Position numbers and translations under genes: made by a program. DNA of 64,000 nt from Chryseobacterium sp. Leaf180 (GTDB lineage: Bacteria; Bacteroidota; Bacteroidia; Flavobacteriales; Weeksellaceae): contig NZ_LMPJ01000001.1 in assembly GCF_001424585.1 (NCBI RefSeq), forward strand, positions 853,100 to 917,099, read 5' to 3'. Of this stretch, positions 43,905 through 53,325 are shown piece by piece (the first letter of the stretch is position 1; every line of letters starts with the position of its first letter). The notes beneath the pieces are model-generated. The model saw only the letters and a program-made list of their open reading frames with translations. It did not search any database and had not been told where the DNA came from.

Positions 43905-44957
43905 ATGATTAGCAAACCAGTTATTTTTATATCTCATATAACAGAAGAAAAAGACATTTCAATTGCACTAAAAAACTTCATTGAAAAGAAATTTCTAAAA
44001 ACCGTGGATGTATTCGTATCGTCACATGAAGAAAGCATCAAACTAGGTGATGACTGGATGGGCAATATAAAAAAATCTATGAAGGATTGTAGCCTAACTA
44101 TATTAATTTGCAGTCCAATTTCAATCACCAGACCATGGCTAAATTTCGAAGCTGGAGCTGGATGGGTAAAAGACATTCCAGTTATTCCCTTCTGTCATTC
44201 TGGAATAATCCCCAGCAAACTACCTGTGCCGATAAATTCTTTTCAAGGAGGTCTGCTTAATAGTAAGGCTGACTTGAGCAAATTATTTGGGAGAATTGCT
44301 GAAATTACCCATATAACCGCGCCTGACATCGACGACGAAGATTTTTTTAATAGTCTAAATACTATTGAAAATCAGATTAAAAACGGATTGATTGTAAAGG
44401 ATACAAAGTTTATTAAAAATCTGCTTCTAAGACAAGTCTCTTTACTAAAATACTGCATATATGCTTCCACAACAGATTTAGGAAAGATTTCATCAATAGA
44501 CACAGACAATTTAGATTTATCTAATTATAATTTTAAATTTAGTGACATTTATAATCTATTCAACACGTCACTATTAATGATTTTTACTGGAAAAAAAATA
44601 TATCAATTATATAATCAAATTATACATGAAATTATAGAAAACATAAAATTTCTCCTATTATATCAAGAAATAAATATTGCTCCAAATATTAGAAATCTAC
44701 TTAATCAGATGCTTTTTTCACTACCGCTCACAGATGATTGGTTTAACATGCTTTCTATGATTGATTTAAATCATAATAGTTCGATAAAAGAAACCTTGGT
44801 TAACTTGATAAAAGAGCATTCAAGTGTACCATCTTTAACACCTGGTAATATAATTATTCATGCAATTTTCTACTACAATAGTTTAATTTTTTATAAGAAT
44901 TGGATTACAAACTACGAAAATGAAATAAATGCTATTTTAGTTGATTCCGAAAACTAA
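43905..44957 (+). CDS. Stand-alone TIR-domain protein (candidate defence NADase)
   Basis: A 350-aa protein. Residues 1-135 form a TIR domain: VIFISHITEEKDISIALKNF, VDVFVSSHEES, DDWMGNIKKSMKDCSLTILI and RPWLNFEAGAGW. Glu82 in NFEAGAGW is at the catalytic-Glu position of TIR NADases. Residues about 150-350 are helical and AT-rich, with no recognised fold. The gene is markedly more AT-rich than its neighbours and starts 36 bases after the cbb3 cluster, with an array of 41-bp repeats downstream. No STING, ThsA, SIR2 or nuclease partner is seen. Defence by NAD depletion is an inference. Upstream TTG at 43890 is not preferred. Confidence 0.82.
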   Translation: MISKPVIFISHITEEKDISIALKNFIEKKFLKTVDVFVSSHEESIKLGDDWMGNIKKSMKDCSLTILICSPISITRPWLNFEAGAGWVKDIPVIPFCHSGIIPSKLPVPINSFQGGLLNSKADLSKLFGRIAEITHITAPDIDDEDFFNSLNTIENQIKNGLIVKDTKFIKNLLLRQVSLLKYCIYASTTDLGKISSIDTDNLDLSNYNFKFSDIYNLFNTSLLMIFTGKKIYQLYNQIIHEIIENIKFLLLYQEINIAPNIRNLLNQMLFSLPLTDDWFNMLSMIDLNHNSSIKETLVNLIKEHSSVPSLTPGNIIIHAIFYYNSLIFYKNWITNYENEINAILVDSEN

Positions 44958-45029
44958 TTCGTTCATATTTAAATAAACTCAAAATTTACCCTATCATTTT
45001 AACAATAAACGTTTTTAAAAAGGGAAAAG

Positions 45030-45340
45030 TGCTGTTAATCTCAAAAAGTTTGCAGGAGCATTCCTGCGGCTGTATTTAAGTCCAAACAATTTGTGGGAGC
45101 ATTCCTGCGATTGCATTTAATCTCAAACAACTTGCAGGAGTATTCCTGCGGTTGCATTTAATCTCAAACAACTTGCGCAAACCTTCCGGAGATCTCCGGA
45201 GGTTTCAAACAACTTGCGGGAGACTTCCGGCAATTGCAGTTGGTTTCAAACAACTTGCGGGAATGTTCCTGCAATCTCCGGAGGTTTCAAACAACTTGCG
45301 GGAGACTTCCGGAGGTCTCCGGAGATTACGAATAACACTG
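45030..45340. repeat. 41-bp tandem array B (seven copies plus a degenerate eighth)
   Basis: The 476-bp gap between the converging TIR and serS genes holds direct repeats. The CAAACAA words start at 45042 (variant), 45083, 45124, 45165, 45206, 45247 and 45288, each exactly 41 bases apart; a decayed copy is at 45329. The fixed part is TTTCAAACAACTTGC; the rest varies among copies. Most copies carry a dyad GCRGGA-N4-TCCTGC, kept through A/G changes that preserve pairing by G-U. Copies 4, 6 and 7 add CTCCGGAG palindromes. Bases 44958-45029 hold no feature I can name. Not coding: 41 is not a multiple of three. Confidence 0.92.
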
Positions 45341-45390
45341 CGCGGAACAAACGTAGAATTTTCTTTGCCTATTTTTTTAAAAAAAGAAAA

Positions 45391-45412
45391 AAACCACCCG
45401 AAAAGGTGGTTT
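45391..45412 (-). terminator. Terminator of serS
   Basis: AAACCACC (45391-45398) and GGTGGTTT (45405-45412) pair around CGAAAA. On the minus strand a T-rich run follows. It lies 22 bases past the serS stop and just outside array B. Confidence 0.9.
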
Positions 45413-45433
45413 CATTATTAAAAGCTAAAAGTC

Positions 45434-46702
45434 TTAGCTTATCATTTCAAATTTCGCATATTCAGCAATTTTCTTTGGAAGTTTAATGCCTTCCGAAGTC
45501 TGATTATTCTCCAGCAAAGCAGCCATAATTCTCGGCAAAGCCATCGCTGAACCGTTCAGCGTATGCACCAACTGAGATTTCCCGTCGGTTTTATAACGGC
45601 ATTTCAATCGGTTTGCCTGAAACGTTTCAAAATTGGAAACCGAACTTACTTCCAACCATTTTTCCTGAGCAGCACTCCACACTTCAAAATCGTACGTCAT
45701 CGCCGATGCAAAACCGGTATCGCCGCCACACAATCTTAAAACACGGTACGGCAACTCAAGATCTTCCAAAATTGATTTGATATGCTCCACCATTTCCTCC
45801 AAAACAGCATATGAATTTTCAGGTTTTTCGAGGCGTACAATTTCTACTTTTTCAAACTGATGAAGTCGGTTCAATCCGCGCACATGCGCACCATAACTTC
45901 CTGCTTCTCTTCTGTAACACTGAGAAAACGCAGTGTTTTTGATCGGCAAATCTTTTTCATCCAGCAAAACATCACGATAAAGATTCGTCACGGGAACTTC
46001 GGCGGTCGGAATTAGATATAAATCATCCGCGTTGATGTAATACATCTGCCCTTCCTTATCCGGCAACTGCCCCGTTCCGTAGCCCGAAGCTTCATTCACC
46101 ACATGCGGAGGATTCACTTCGAGATATCCTGCATCTACATTTTTATCTAAAAAATACTGCACCAAAGCCCTCTGAAGTCTCGCACCTTTCCCGAAATAAA
46201 CCGGAAAACCTGCACCGGCGATCTTCACACCCAATTCAAAATCGATCAGGTTATATTTTTTTGCCAGTTCCCAGTGCGGAATCGCGCCTTCGCCCAAACC
46301 TTCCACATCGTGAGACTGATAAATGGTTTCGTTATCATCAGCAGAAACACCTTTCTTCACCTTCTCGTTCGGAATATTCGGAATCTGATACAGAATATCC
46401 AGAAGAGATTTTTCTGCGGATTCAAGTTCAGTTTTCAGCTGTGCTGATGATTCTTTAAACTGCGAAGTCTGGGATTTTGCAGCTTCGGCTTCTTCTTTTT
46501 TACCGTCTTTCATCAGCATTCCGATTTCTTTCGAGATGCGGTTGATTTCTGAAAGCTGAGAATCGAGCTCTGTCTGGAGTTTTTTTCTTTTCTCGTCGGT
46601 CTCAATAGCCTGATCAACAAGCTCAGGATTTTTGAAATTTCTTTTTTCTAAACCTTCCAGAACGCGGTCTTTCTGATCGCGCAAAAATTGTACTTGTAGC
46701 AT
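45434..46702 (-). CDS. serS: Seryl-tRNA synthetase
   Basis: A class II synthetase charging tRNA-Ser. The 422-aa product has an N-terminal antiparallel coiled coil (about 30-110: rich in K/E, e.g. LQTELDSQLSEINRISKEIG) and a C-terminal catalytic core. Motif 2 is seen in QCYRREAGSYGAHVRGLNRL, and motif 3 in LNGSAMALPRIMAALLEN. TAEVPVTNL and VNPPHVVNEASGYGTGQLP are also typical. Full length. Confidence 0.98.
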   Translation of the reverse strand: MLQVQFLRDQKDRVLEGLEKRNFKNPELVDQAIETDEKRKKLQTELDSQLSEINRISKEIGMLMKDGKKEEAEAAKSQTSQFKESSAQLKTELESAEKSLLDILYQIPNIPNEKVKKGVSADDNETIYQSHDVEGLGEGAIPHWELAKKYNLIDFELGVKIAGAGFPVYFGKGARLQRALVQYFLDKNVDAGYLEVNPPHVVNEASGYGTGQLPDKEGQMYYINADDLYLIPTAEVPVTNLYRDVLLDEKDLPIKNTAFSQCYRREAGSYGAHVRGLNRLHQFEKVEIVRLEKPENSYAVLEEMVEHIKSILEDLELPYRVLRLCGGDTGFASAMTYDFEVWSAAQEKWLEVSSVSNFETFQANRLKCRYKTDGKSQLVHTLNGSAMALPRIMAALLENNQTSEGIKLPKKIAEYAKFEMIS

Positions 46703-46761
46703 ATGGGTTATCGTTTGGGTGCCGCAGTGCAGGTTGCAAATACGGTGTGCAAATTTAAAGA

Positions 46762-47262
46762 TTATTTTATGATGGTCACGACATTTGGCTGGTCAGGCAT
46801 TTTTGTAAATCTCAGCTGTTTGTTGTAGAAAACTTTTGAAACTTCAAACACTTCCGGTGTAAATCTGTACTGAATTTCCATCGTATCATTAACAGTAGAA
46901 GAAGTTGTCGGTGTCAGTTTTTTCTGCAGGGCCAGGGCAATAATTGATCTGTAGGTCTGCGAATCGCCATTTTCAGCAATCAAAACACGGCGTGCACCGG
47001 CAATATAATTAATGTAAAATACAGAATCATTTGCAACTTGTAGTGAATACGGAACCGGATTTACATCTTTTTCGCCCAAAGCATCATTTAAAGTGAATGA
47101 AACGTAAGAACCTGTATTTGTCGGATGCAGAAGATCTTTTCCTGCATTGTCGCGGATATAAATATTCATCGTCTGATCGATTCTCTGCACCGGATCTTCG
47201 TCGGTCTTGCAGGATTGAAGCATCAAAATCAATCCAAAAAAAGCAATATACAGCTGTTTCAT
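46762..47262 (-). CDS. Lipoprotein of unknown function
   Basis: A 166-aa protein with signal MKQLYIAFFGLILMLQSCKT (lipobox LQSC). The mature part is beta-rich (MNIYIRDNAGKDLLHPT, YSLQVANDSVFYINYIAGA). I do not recognise a named family. It lies between serS and asnB on the same strand, with 31 bases to asnB upstream and 59 to serS. Role unknown. Confidence 0.8.
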   Translation of the reverse strand: MKQLYIAFFGLILMLQSCKTDEDPVQRIDQTMNIYIRDNAGKDLLHPTNTGSYVSFTLNDALGEKDVNPVPYSLQVANDSVFYINYIAGARRVLIAENGDSQTYRSIIALALQKKLTPTTSSTVNDTMEIQYRFTPEVFEVSKVFYNKQLRFTKMPDQPNVVTIIK

Positions 47263-47293
47263 AGCACAAATTTACTTATAATCGAAGACTTTT

Positions 47294-49192
47294 TCAGGTG
47301 TTTTCAAAATATTTGCGGTACCATATTTCAAAGGTGACAAGTTGCCAGATTTTGATGTAATCATGATCCTCACTGCAGTTTTCCCACCACTTTTCAATAA
47401 TATTTTTATTTAAGAAATTTCTTTTAGCCAAACTCGTCAGGTGTTGAATTACAAAATCCTGCATTTCTTTTTTTGTTCTGATAAAATGCGCGAGCGGAAA
47501 AGAAAATCCTTTCTTGGGCATATTCATCACTTCTTCGGGCAGAAAATCTTTCGCCACTTTTCTGAGCAGCGGTTTATTCTGAATGCCGTTAAACACAATT
47601 TCTTCCGGTAAAGTCGCTACAAAATCAATCAGCGCATTGCTCAGATAGGGATAGCGAAACTCTACACCAAACTTCATCGCACTCAGATCATCCCGGAAAA
47701 CATGATGTGACGACAGCGAATATTTCATGTCGTACAGAAACAAATCTCTGTAGCTTTTCTTTTCATTGACATGGTATGAATGCAGATCAGGATTAATTTT
47801 GCTGAAAATTTCCCTGCTGAAAATATCTTTTGCTTCCGAAGGTTTCATCGCCACCTGACTCTGCCGGAAAAAATCGAATACATCATCCTGCGACAGATAG
47901 TTTTTTACCTTATTAGAAAAATTATCTTTGGTAAAAATAAAATTCCGCAGAAAATTAAAGTTTTTAACATAAAGCCATTTTTTCAGTTTTAAAGAATGCC
48001 TGTAACCGGCAAAAAGTTCGTCGGCACCATTGCCGCTTAAAACGACTTTAAAACCTTCGTTCTGTGCAAATTCTGCAGCATTCATCAGCACTTCTAAGCT
48101 GCTGTAAGGCTCCTCAAAATGCTCTATATTTTCTTTTAGCTGACTTAAAATTTCCTGATCATCAACTGTATAAACATCGTGTGCAATCTCATATTTTGAA
48201 GCAACAAGTCTGGCGTTTTCAACTTCAATTTCAGAAAAAGGATAGGCAACGGTAAATGCAGAAATATCGTGTTGTAAAGGTTTAGCTTTTGCCGTAATCA
48301 ATGTAGAGTCGATGCCGCCGCTCATCATACCCGTCACCGGAACATCGGCAAAAAGCTGCTGCGCAACGCTTTCATTTAATAAATCATTGACTTTTTTTGC
48401 TGCATCTTCTGAGCTCATTTCCTGAATTTGAGCCGGAATTTGCCAGTAAAATATTTTTTCACATCGAAAAGTATTCAGATCAACAGTCATCACAGAGCCG
48501 GGTTCCAGCGAGAAAATATTCTGGAAACAGGTCTGAGGAGCCAACGTCGTCTGAAAGAGAAAATTCGTATAGACGCCTTCCCAATTGACTTTTGGCGAAA
48601 TATGCTCGTTTTTAAGCAGAGATTTAATTTCGGAAGCCCAAATGAGATGTTGACTATTTTTAAAGTAAAATAGCGGTTTCAGACCGACCCGGTCGCGCGA
48701 TAGAATGATTTTATTTTCTTTTAAATCGATAATACAGATCGCAAACATACCGTCGAATCTGGCAAATACATCGCTTCCCCATTCTTCATAGGATTTTAAA
48801 ACAACTTCAGTGTCAGAATTTCCGTTGAAATAATGTCCGAGATCTTCAAGCTCTTTTCTTAAAATTTTAAAATTATAAATCTCACCGTTGAATGTGAGAA
48901 TAACTTTTTCGGAATCTGAAAGCATTGGCTGATGGCCATTTTCTGAAAGATCTATGATCGAAAGTCTGCGAAAACCCAAAGCGATCTCAGAATTTTCTTC
49001 ATGTAAAATGGGAAACTGCTCTTTAATTTTTTCAGTGGAATCTTTTCCTGAAAATGACTTTCCAACAAAATCATCAGACAGCCAAAAACCTTCATCATCC
49101 GGACCGCGATGACGAATTGCCTGATTCATTTCCAGAATATTTCTGGAAGAAATTTTATTTTGGAAAGAATAATAACCGCAGATTCCGCACAT
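47294..49192 (-). CDS. asnB: Asparagine synthetase (glutamine-hydrolysing)
   Basis: A 632-aa AsnB-type enzyme. The N-terminal class II glutamine amidotransferase domain begins MCGICGYYSF (Cys2 nucleophile) with AIRHRGPDDEGFW. The C-terminal synthetase domain has the ATP-pyrophosphatase motif MMSGGIDSTLIT and VVLSGNGADELFAGY. In polysaccharide gene clusters such enzymes can amidate sugars or acids instead of making asparagine. The flippase and glycosyltransferase genes that lie upstream on the strand fit either reading. Confidence 0.93.
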   Translation of the reverse strand: MCGICGYYSFQNKISSRNILEMNQAIRHRGPDDEGFWLSDDFVGKSFSGKDSTEKIKEQFPILHEENSEIALGFRRLSIIDLSENGHQPMLSDSEKVILTFNGEIYNFKILRKELEDLGHYFNGNSDTEVVLKSYEEWGSDVFARFDGMFAICIIDLKENKIILSRDRVGLKPLFYFKNSQHLIWASEIKSLLKNEHISPKVNWEGVYTNFLFQTTLAPQTCFQNIFSLEPGSVMTVDLNTFRCEKIFYWQIPAQIQEMSSEDAAKKVNDLLNESVAQQLFADVPVTGMMSGGIDSTLITAKAKPLQHDISAFTVAYPFSEIEVENARLVASKYEIAHDVYTVDDQEILSQLKENIEHFEEPYSSLEVLMNAAEFAQNEGFKVVLSGNGADELFAGYRHSLKLKKWLYVKNFNFLRNFIFTKDNFSNKVKNYLSQDDVFDFFRQSQVAMKPSEAKDIFSREIFSKINPDLHSYHVNEKKSYRDLFLYDMKYSLSSHHVFRDDLSAMKFGVEFRYPYLSNALIDFVATLPEEIVFNGIQNKPLLRKVAKDFLPEEVMNMPKKGFSFPLAHFIRTKKEMQDFVIQHLTSLAKRNFLNKNIIEKWWENCSEDHDYIKIWQLVTFEIWYRKYFENT

Positions 49193-49243
49193 GAAAAATT
49201 AATATGGAATGGTAAAAATAGAAAATGACTGTGGAAAAAAATC

Positions 49244-50500
49244 TTATTTCCTGGCAAAAATGCTCAGCAGCGATTTAAAATCGTCTTTTGACATCAGATA
49301 ATCGCGCATTCTAAACTGTGTTGATCTGAAAAATTTACCAAATAGTAATGCTGCAGAGGCACAGTAAGAAATGGTCGTCACAAGGCACGCACCCAAAATT
49401 CCCCATCTAGGAATTGCATAAATTGAAAATCCTATGGTAATAAATAAACCAATGAGCGCTTTAACATTTAAAATTCTCAGTTCTTTAATTCCTGAAAAAT
49501 AATAACCAATCATATCACTGACAGCTATGGCGAAAGTTCCCGGAGCGAGAAGGAGCATGATTTTTTTTGTCTGTGAAAATTCATTCCCGAAGATGACTGT
49601 GTAAATATTTGACGGAATTAAAATGATTCCTAATAAAAAAATCAGCATCAGCGAAAATGAAACTTTCAGGGCATTTTTTGTCTTTAGAACCGATTCTGCT
49701 TTTGAGATGCTGTTGACGACTTCAGAATATAAAACGACAGCAATACTTCGCGTGATCGTCCAAATGGCTTCTGAAAAAGTAATTCCGATCGAAAAGATTC
49801 CAACCGCAGAAAGTCCTTCATATTTTTCAAGAAAATAAAAAGAAAGCCGGTAATTAAGGAATTGAAGAAACGCACTCAACTGTGTTTTCCAGCCATAATC
49901 GAACATACTTCTAAAAACCATTTTTGAAAATTTAAATGCCCTAAAATTGCACTTTCCCGCAATCTGAAAAAAGCTGATCAGAAAAAGCAGAGCCAGACAA
50001 AGAATCTGTGCGAGGAAATACACAGATACGTCTTTCAGATTTATAAGAAAAATTAAAACTGCCAAAAAGACAACGTGCAGAAGCTGCTGCAGAACCGTAT
50101 ACACATTGAAAAAACGGATATTTTGAGTACCAACAAAAAGATTGATATTGGTAGAAAGCAGCGACGAAAATACCGAGATCAGAACGAAATAAGGCATGAA
50201 ATGGTTATCAGAAATCGCGAAACCAAACAGAAACGGAACCGAAATTCCGGTGAGAATAGACCAAAAATAAGAATAAACCAAAACCTGCTCGGTCGGGAAT
50301 TTCTTCGCAAAAAAGGATGTGCTGCTTCCGGAAAAAATACTGCTGAAAAAACTCACTAAAGCGACGTTTGCAATAACCATAGAGATTGCGCCCTTGCCCT
50401 CGCTTCCCCACATATTGGTCGAAAAAATGACCAATCCGAAGTTGAAAATCAGGATGAGAAAACGCGATACAAAAGTCTGAACAACTTTGAGCTGCTTCAT
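49244..50500 (-). CDS. Oligosaccharide flippase (Wzx/MVF-like)
   Basis: A 418-aa integral membrane protein with about 12 helices, e.g. FLILIFNFGLVIFSTNMWGS, IGYYFSGIKELRILNVKALI and GILGACLVTTISYCASAALL. The pattern (no soluble domain, Pro/Gly kinks) fits the polysaccharide-transport flippases of the MVF/Wzx group, which move lipid-linked sugars across the inner membrane. It overlaps the glycosyltransferase gene by 4 bases. It could also be a teichuronic-acid-type exporter. Confidence 0.88.
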   Translation of the reverse strand: MKQLKVVQTFVSRFLILIFNFGLVIFSTNMWGSEGKGAISMVIANVALVSFFSSIFSGSSTSFFAKKFPTEQVLVYSYFWSILTGISVPFLFGFAISDNHFMPYFVLISVFSSLLSTNINLFVGTQNIRFFNVYTVLQQLLHVVFLAVLIFLINLKDVSVYFLAQILCLALLFLISFFQIAGKCNFRAFKFSKMVFRSMFDYGWKTQLSAFLQFLNYRLSFYFLEKYEGLSAVGIFSIGITFSEAIWTITRSIAVVLYSEVVNSISKAESVLKTKNALKVSFSLMLIFLLGIILIPSNIYTVIFGNEFSQTKKIMLLLAPGTFAIAVSDMIGYYFSGIKELRILNVKALIGLFITIGFSIYAIPRWGILGACLVTTISYCASAALLFGKFFRSTQFRMRDYLMSKDDFKSLLSIFARK

Positions 50501-51639
50501 GAATGCGGTTTGGGAAGTGATTGCCTGATAAAATTAGTGAAAGTCTGGCGAATCTTGTCCCAATTATATTTTTCCAGAAAATTTTTTCTTGCTGAAACTG
50601 CATGTTGAGAATACAATTCAGGATGTTGAAGATACTTTTCGATCTTTTCGACAATCTGCAAAGTGTCTTCAGGATTGACAAGAAAACCAAATTTTGAAAC
50701 ATCTGAATGTTTACGGATTCCTTTTAGAGCTGAATAAATAATCGGTTTTCCGGCACTCATGTAATAAAAAAGTTTGATCGGGAGCGAATGGTGATTTTCG
50801 AAATTAAAACTTCGAAGATCAAAACAAATATCTGCTTCAGCGAAAGAATCTGTAAACTTTTCAAATGAAGTTGGCTCCTTAATTTCAATATCTTTTATAA
50901 GCGTTTCTGCTAATAACTTATAAAAATAAGCTTCGTCTTGTTTATTTCTTGCCGCACCAATTATTAGAATTTTAACTTGAATATGAGGATTTCTTTCTTG
51001 AAAGAGATTGGCAGCTTTAAAAAAATTTCCAGTGCCTTTATCTTCAGAAATCGCTCCTGTGCAGCATAAAACAATTGATTTTGGATCGAAGGTCTTGATA
51101 TTTTCCTGAACGAATTCCTGATCAGGATAATAAGGCAAAACAAGTTTTTTCTTAAAAGGAAAGAAATATGCAAGCGGAAAGAATTTCGTTTTTTCACCAA
51201 AGATAAAATGAGTCGCAAACCAACCAACTAGAATCTGAATTCCGAGAAACTTTATCGCATGAAATGGTTTTGTAATTCCTGAATAATCACGCAACATCGA
51301 CATTGCGGGATACCATTCTGTAATATCATAAATGAGGCTGCAGTCGGTTTTTTTACAATATTTTCGAGCACCAAAAACGGCAACAGGTTCGGAAGCAATG
51401 ACTGCATCAGGTCTAAACTCTTTGCAGACTTTTAAAAATATATCTGTTTTTTCTGAAACCGATTTATGAAGAATATCAAAACATTCAATATGAATGCCGT
51501 TAATAAAACTTTTACAATCTGATGTTAAGCTGCAAATTTTAATCTCAAAACCATGCGAAACCAGCTCTTTTGCCTGATGATGAAAAATACGGTCGTCATC
51601 GTAATGGTGCGCAGTTGTGAGAAATAAAACTTTAGGCAT
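50497..51639 (-). CDS. Glycosyltransferase family 4-like protein
   Basis: A 380-aa GT-B-type glycosyltransferase. The N-terminal half has VLFLTTAHHYDDDRIFHHQA, a frequent opening of the family. The C-terminal half has the nucleotide-sugar region: CCTGAISEDKGTGNFFKA, DICFDLRSFNF, LPIKLFYYMSAGKPIIYSA and NPEDTLQIVEKI. It is probably an inner-membrane-associated enzyme adding a sugar to a surface polysaccharide. It overlaps the flippase gene. Confidence 0.9.
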   Translation of the reverse strand: MPKVLFLTTAHHYDDDRIFHHQAKELVSHGFEIKICSLTSDCKSFINGIHIECFDILHKSVSEKTDIFLKVCKEFRPDAVIASEPVAVFGARKYCKKTDCSLIYDITEWYPAMSMLRDYSGITKPFHAIKFLGIQILVGWFATHFIFGEKTKFFPLAYFFPFKKKLVLPYYPDQEFVQENIKTFDPKSIVLCCTGAISEDKGTGNFFKAANLFQERNPHIQVKILIIGAARNKQDEAYFYKLLAETLIKDIEIKEPTSFEKFTDSFAEADICFDLRSFNFENHHSLPIKLFYYMSAGKPIIYSALKGIRKHSDVSKFGFLVNPEDTLQIVEKIEKYLQHPELYSQHAVSARKNFLEKYNWDKIRQTFTNFIRQSLPKPHS

Positions 51640-51655
51640 GATTTCAAACCTGCAA

Positions 51656-52144
51656 TTATTTGATCACAGAAGCCCAGCTTTTTTCAAAAGCAAGCAGAAA
51701 ATTGCCTATGAATTCTAAATAGGTGTTTTTAGAAAAATCAAAGACTTCAATGTCTTTGGCTATTTCTCCATTACGGATTTTATTTTTAAAATCAATAAGT
51801 TTCAAAGTTTTCACTTCACCGTTTTCTACAAAACTTGCTTTCATACGGTCAAAAAGTCCGAGTGAAAATTCTTCGTCGATTTCTCTCATTACTTTTCCCA
51901 AAGAATCAATGCTGCAGCCGGAAGCGACTTCATGTTCTTCATCTACACAGATTATAATAAACTGATTTTTTTCGATTTTAAAAGAGGAAGAAAGCGGTTT
52001 CCCATGTGCTGCCCAGCCGGCAAGAAAATCATATAATTTTTCGGTAATTACTTTCGCTTCTTTCGTCGTAAGCGGGCGTGAAGCGGGATATATAATAACG
52101 CGATAATCGTTGGCTTCAACAATGCTGGATTCTTCAATTTTCAT
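51656..52144 (-). CDS. Conserved small cytoplasmic protein of unknown function
   Basis: A 162-aa soluble protein (starts MKIEESSIVEANDYRVIIYP). Segments such as PLTTKEAKVITEKLYDFLAG and DEEHEVASGCSIDSLGKVMR look well conserved in Bacteroidetes; I recall relatives mis-annotated as ABC transporter ATPases, but no Walker motif is visible. The frame extends to 52165, but the ATG at 52144 is chosen. It lies between the glycosyltransferase and GT-C-like genes. Function unknown. Confidence 0.82.
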   Translation of the reverse strand: MKIEESSIVEANDYRVIIYPASRPLTTKEAKVITEKLYDFLAGWAAHGKPLSSSFKIEKNQFIIICVDEEHEVASGCSIDSLGKVMREIDEEFSLGLFDRMKASFVENGEVKTLKLIDFKNKIRNGEIAKDIEVFDFSKNTYLEFIGNFLLAFEKSWASVIK

Positions 52145-52167
52145 TGGACGTAAATTTAGATACAAAA

Positions 52168-53298
52168 TTACGGAATTTTCTGCAGCCTTCCGAAACCGTA
52201 TTTGTCCGTTAAAGCTTTAAGAAAAATGAAGAAAAGCAGAATAACAAAACCGATGAAAAATCTGAGATTTGCGCCATCTGGGAAGAAGACATATTTAATA
52301 TAAATATTTGCGAAAAACAGCAAAGCTAAAATTCTCGTTTCGAGATTTTTGCTCAAATAAAATGTTGCGGCCAACAAAATGGTTGCTGCGAGTGTGATTC
52401 TTTTAAAATTAATCAGTTTAAAAATGAGAAAATCCCAATATCTTTTAAAGGTAAAATCTGCGGACTCAGCCGAAATTACGGGGCGGCGATAGAAAAAACT
52501 GTCGTAAAATAAATCTTTCCAGCCGGGATAATGATAAAATTTAATAATGAAAAAATAAATTCCGACAAAAATTACTGTCTGAAAAATGTAGTACCAATTT
52601 ATTTTTTTTGAATTCTTTATAAAATGCAGGACCGACATCACAAACAGATAAGAAAGCGCGAATAAGATATAATCCGGACGAATTAATATACAGCAAAGCA
52701 GGCAGATAAATTTTAGAATTTCTGATGATCTTTGTAAAATACAGATGAGAAACAACAGCGTAAAAACAAGGACGAAAATGTCCGGTGTAGGATTTTGTGC
52801 CATTGAACGAACAGGCGGGAGCCACATGATGACTAAAGCAATTAAAGCCTGAAGCCAATTTTTGCGTGGCAAAAGTAGTTTTAAAATGTATAAAACCAAA
52901 ACTCCCGAGAAAAAATACGAGAGAAAATTGACAATAAACAGTGCATGTGGACCGGAAAACCCAAGTTTATAGAAAAGATATACGGCAGCGTTGTAGCCAA
53001 CTTTTACATAATAATACGGTAACTGCTCGCCAAAAGCTTTGTAATTTTTAGTAAAAACCTGATTCGCGTAGTTGTAAGCAATAATATCCTGATATTCTGT
53101 TGGCGACGCCTCTTTTTTTATCGTAGAGTAAACAAGCTCATGAACTTTCTGCGGATTATCTGGATAGTCCCAGGAATAAAAACAGCCTAAATAACCCGGC
53201 ATATCCCAATCGTAGACACGGTTTTGCCAGCATGAATAAGTAAGAAAAGAGAATAAACCAAAAAAAAAGATAAAGGATAAACCCCATTTTTTGCACAT
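52168..53298 (-). CDS. Multi-pass membrane protein, GT-C glycosyltransferase-like
   Basis: A 376-aa protein with about nine to ten hydrophobic helices and an N-terminal periplasmic loop (RVYDWDMPGYLGCFYSWDYP) whose acidic pair recalls the DxD-like motif in the first loop of GT-C transferases. No clear Pfam-type signature is visible otherwise. It lies in line with the flippase, the glycosyltransferase and asnB, so a role in a surface glycan is likely. It is not typical of a transporter. Confidence 0.75.
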   Translation of the reverse strand: MCKKWGLSFIFFFGLFSFLTYSCWQNRVYDWDMPGYLGCFYSWDYPDNPQKVHELVYSTIKKEASPTEYQDIIAYNYANQVFTKNYKAFGEQLPYYYVKVGYNAAVYLFYKLGFSGPHALFIVNFLSYFFSGVLVLYILKLLLPRKNWLQALIALVIMWLPPVRSMAQNPTPDIFVLVFTLLFLICILQRSSEILKFICLLCCILIRPDYILFALSYLFVMSVLHFIKNSKKINWYYIFQTVIFVGIYFFIIKFYHYPGWKDLFYDSFFYRRPVISAESADFTFKRYWDFLIFKLINFKRITLAATILLAATFYLSKNLETRILALLFFANIYIKYVFFPDGANLRFFIGFVILLFFIFLKALTDKYGFGRLQKIP

Positions 53299-53325
53299 AC
53301 AAACTGCGATTTATCCTTTTAACTA

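Noticed and set aside
43905..45340. TIR gene plus array B as a retron or defence RNA-protein pair
   Set aside because: No reverse transcriptase and the array is on a convergent junction like two others without TIR genes, so a specific link is not supported.
45152..45486. Two overlapping plus-strand ORFs of about 90 aa
   Set aside because: They run through the 41-bp array, whose period is not a multiple of three. Their apparent peptide repeats are by-products of the DNA repeat.
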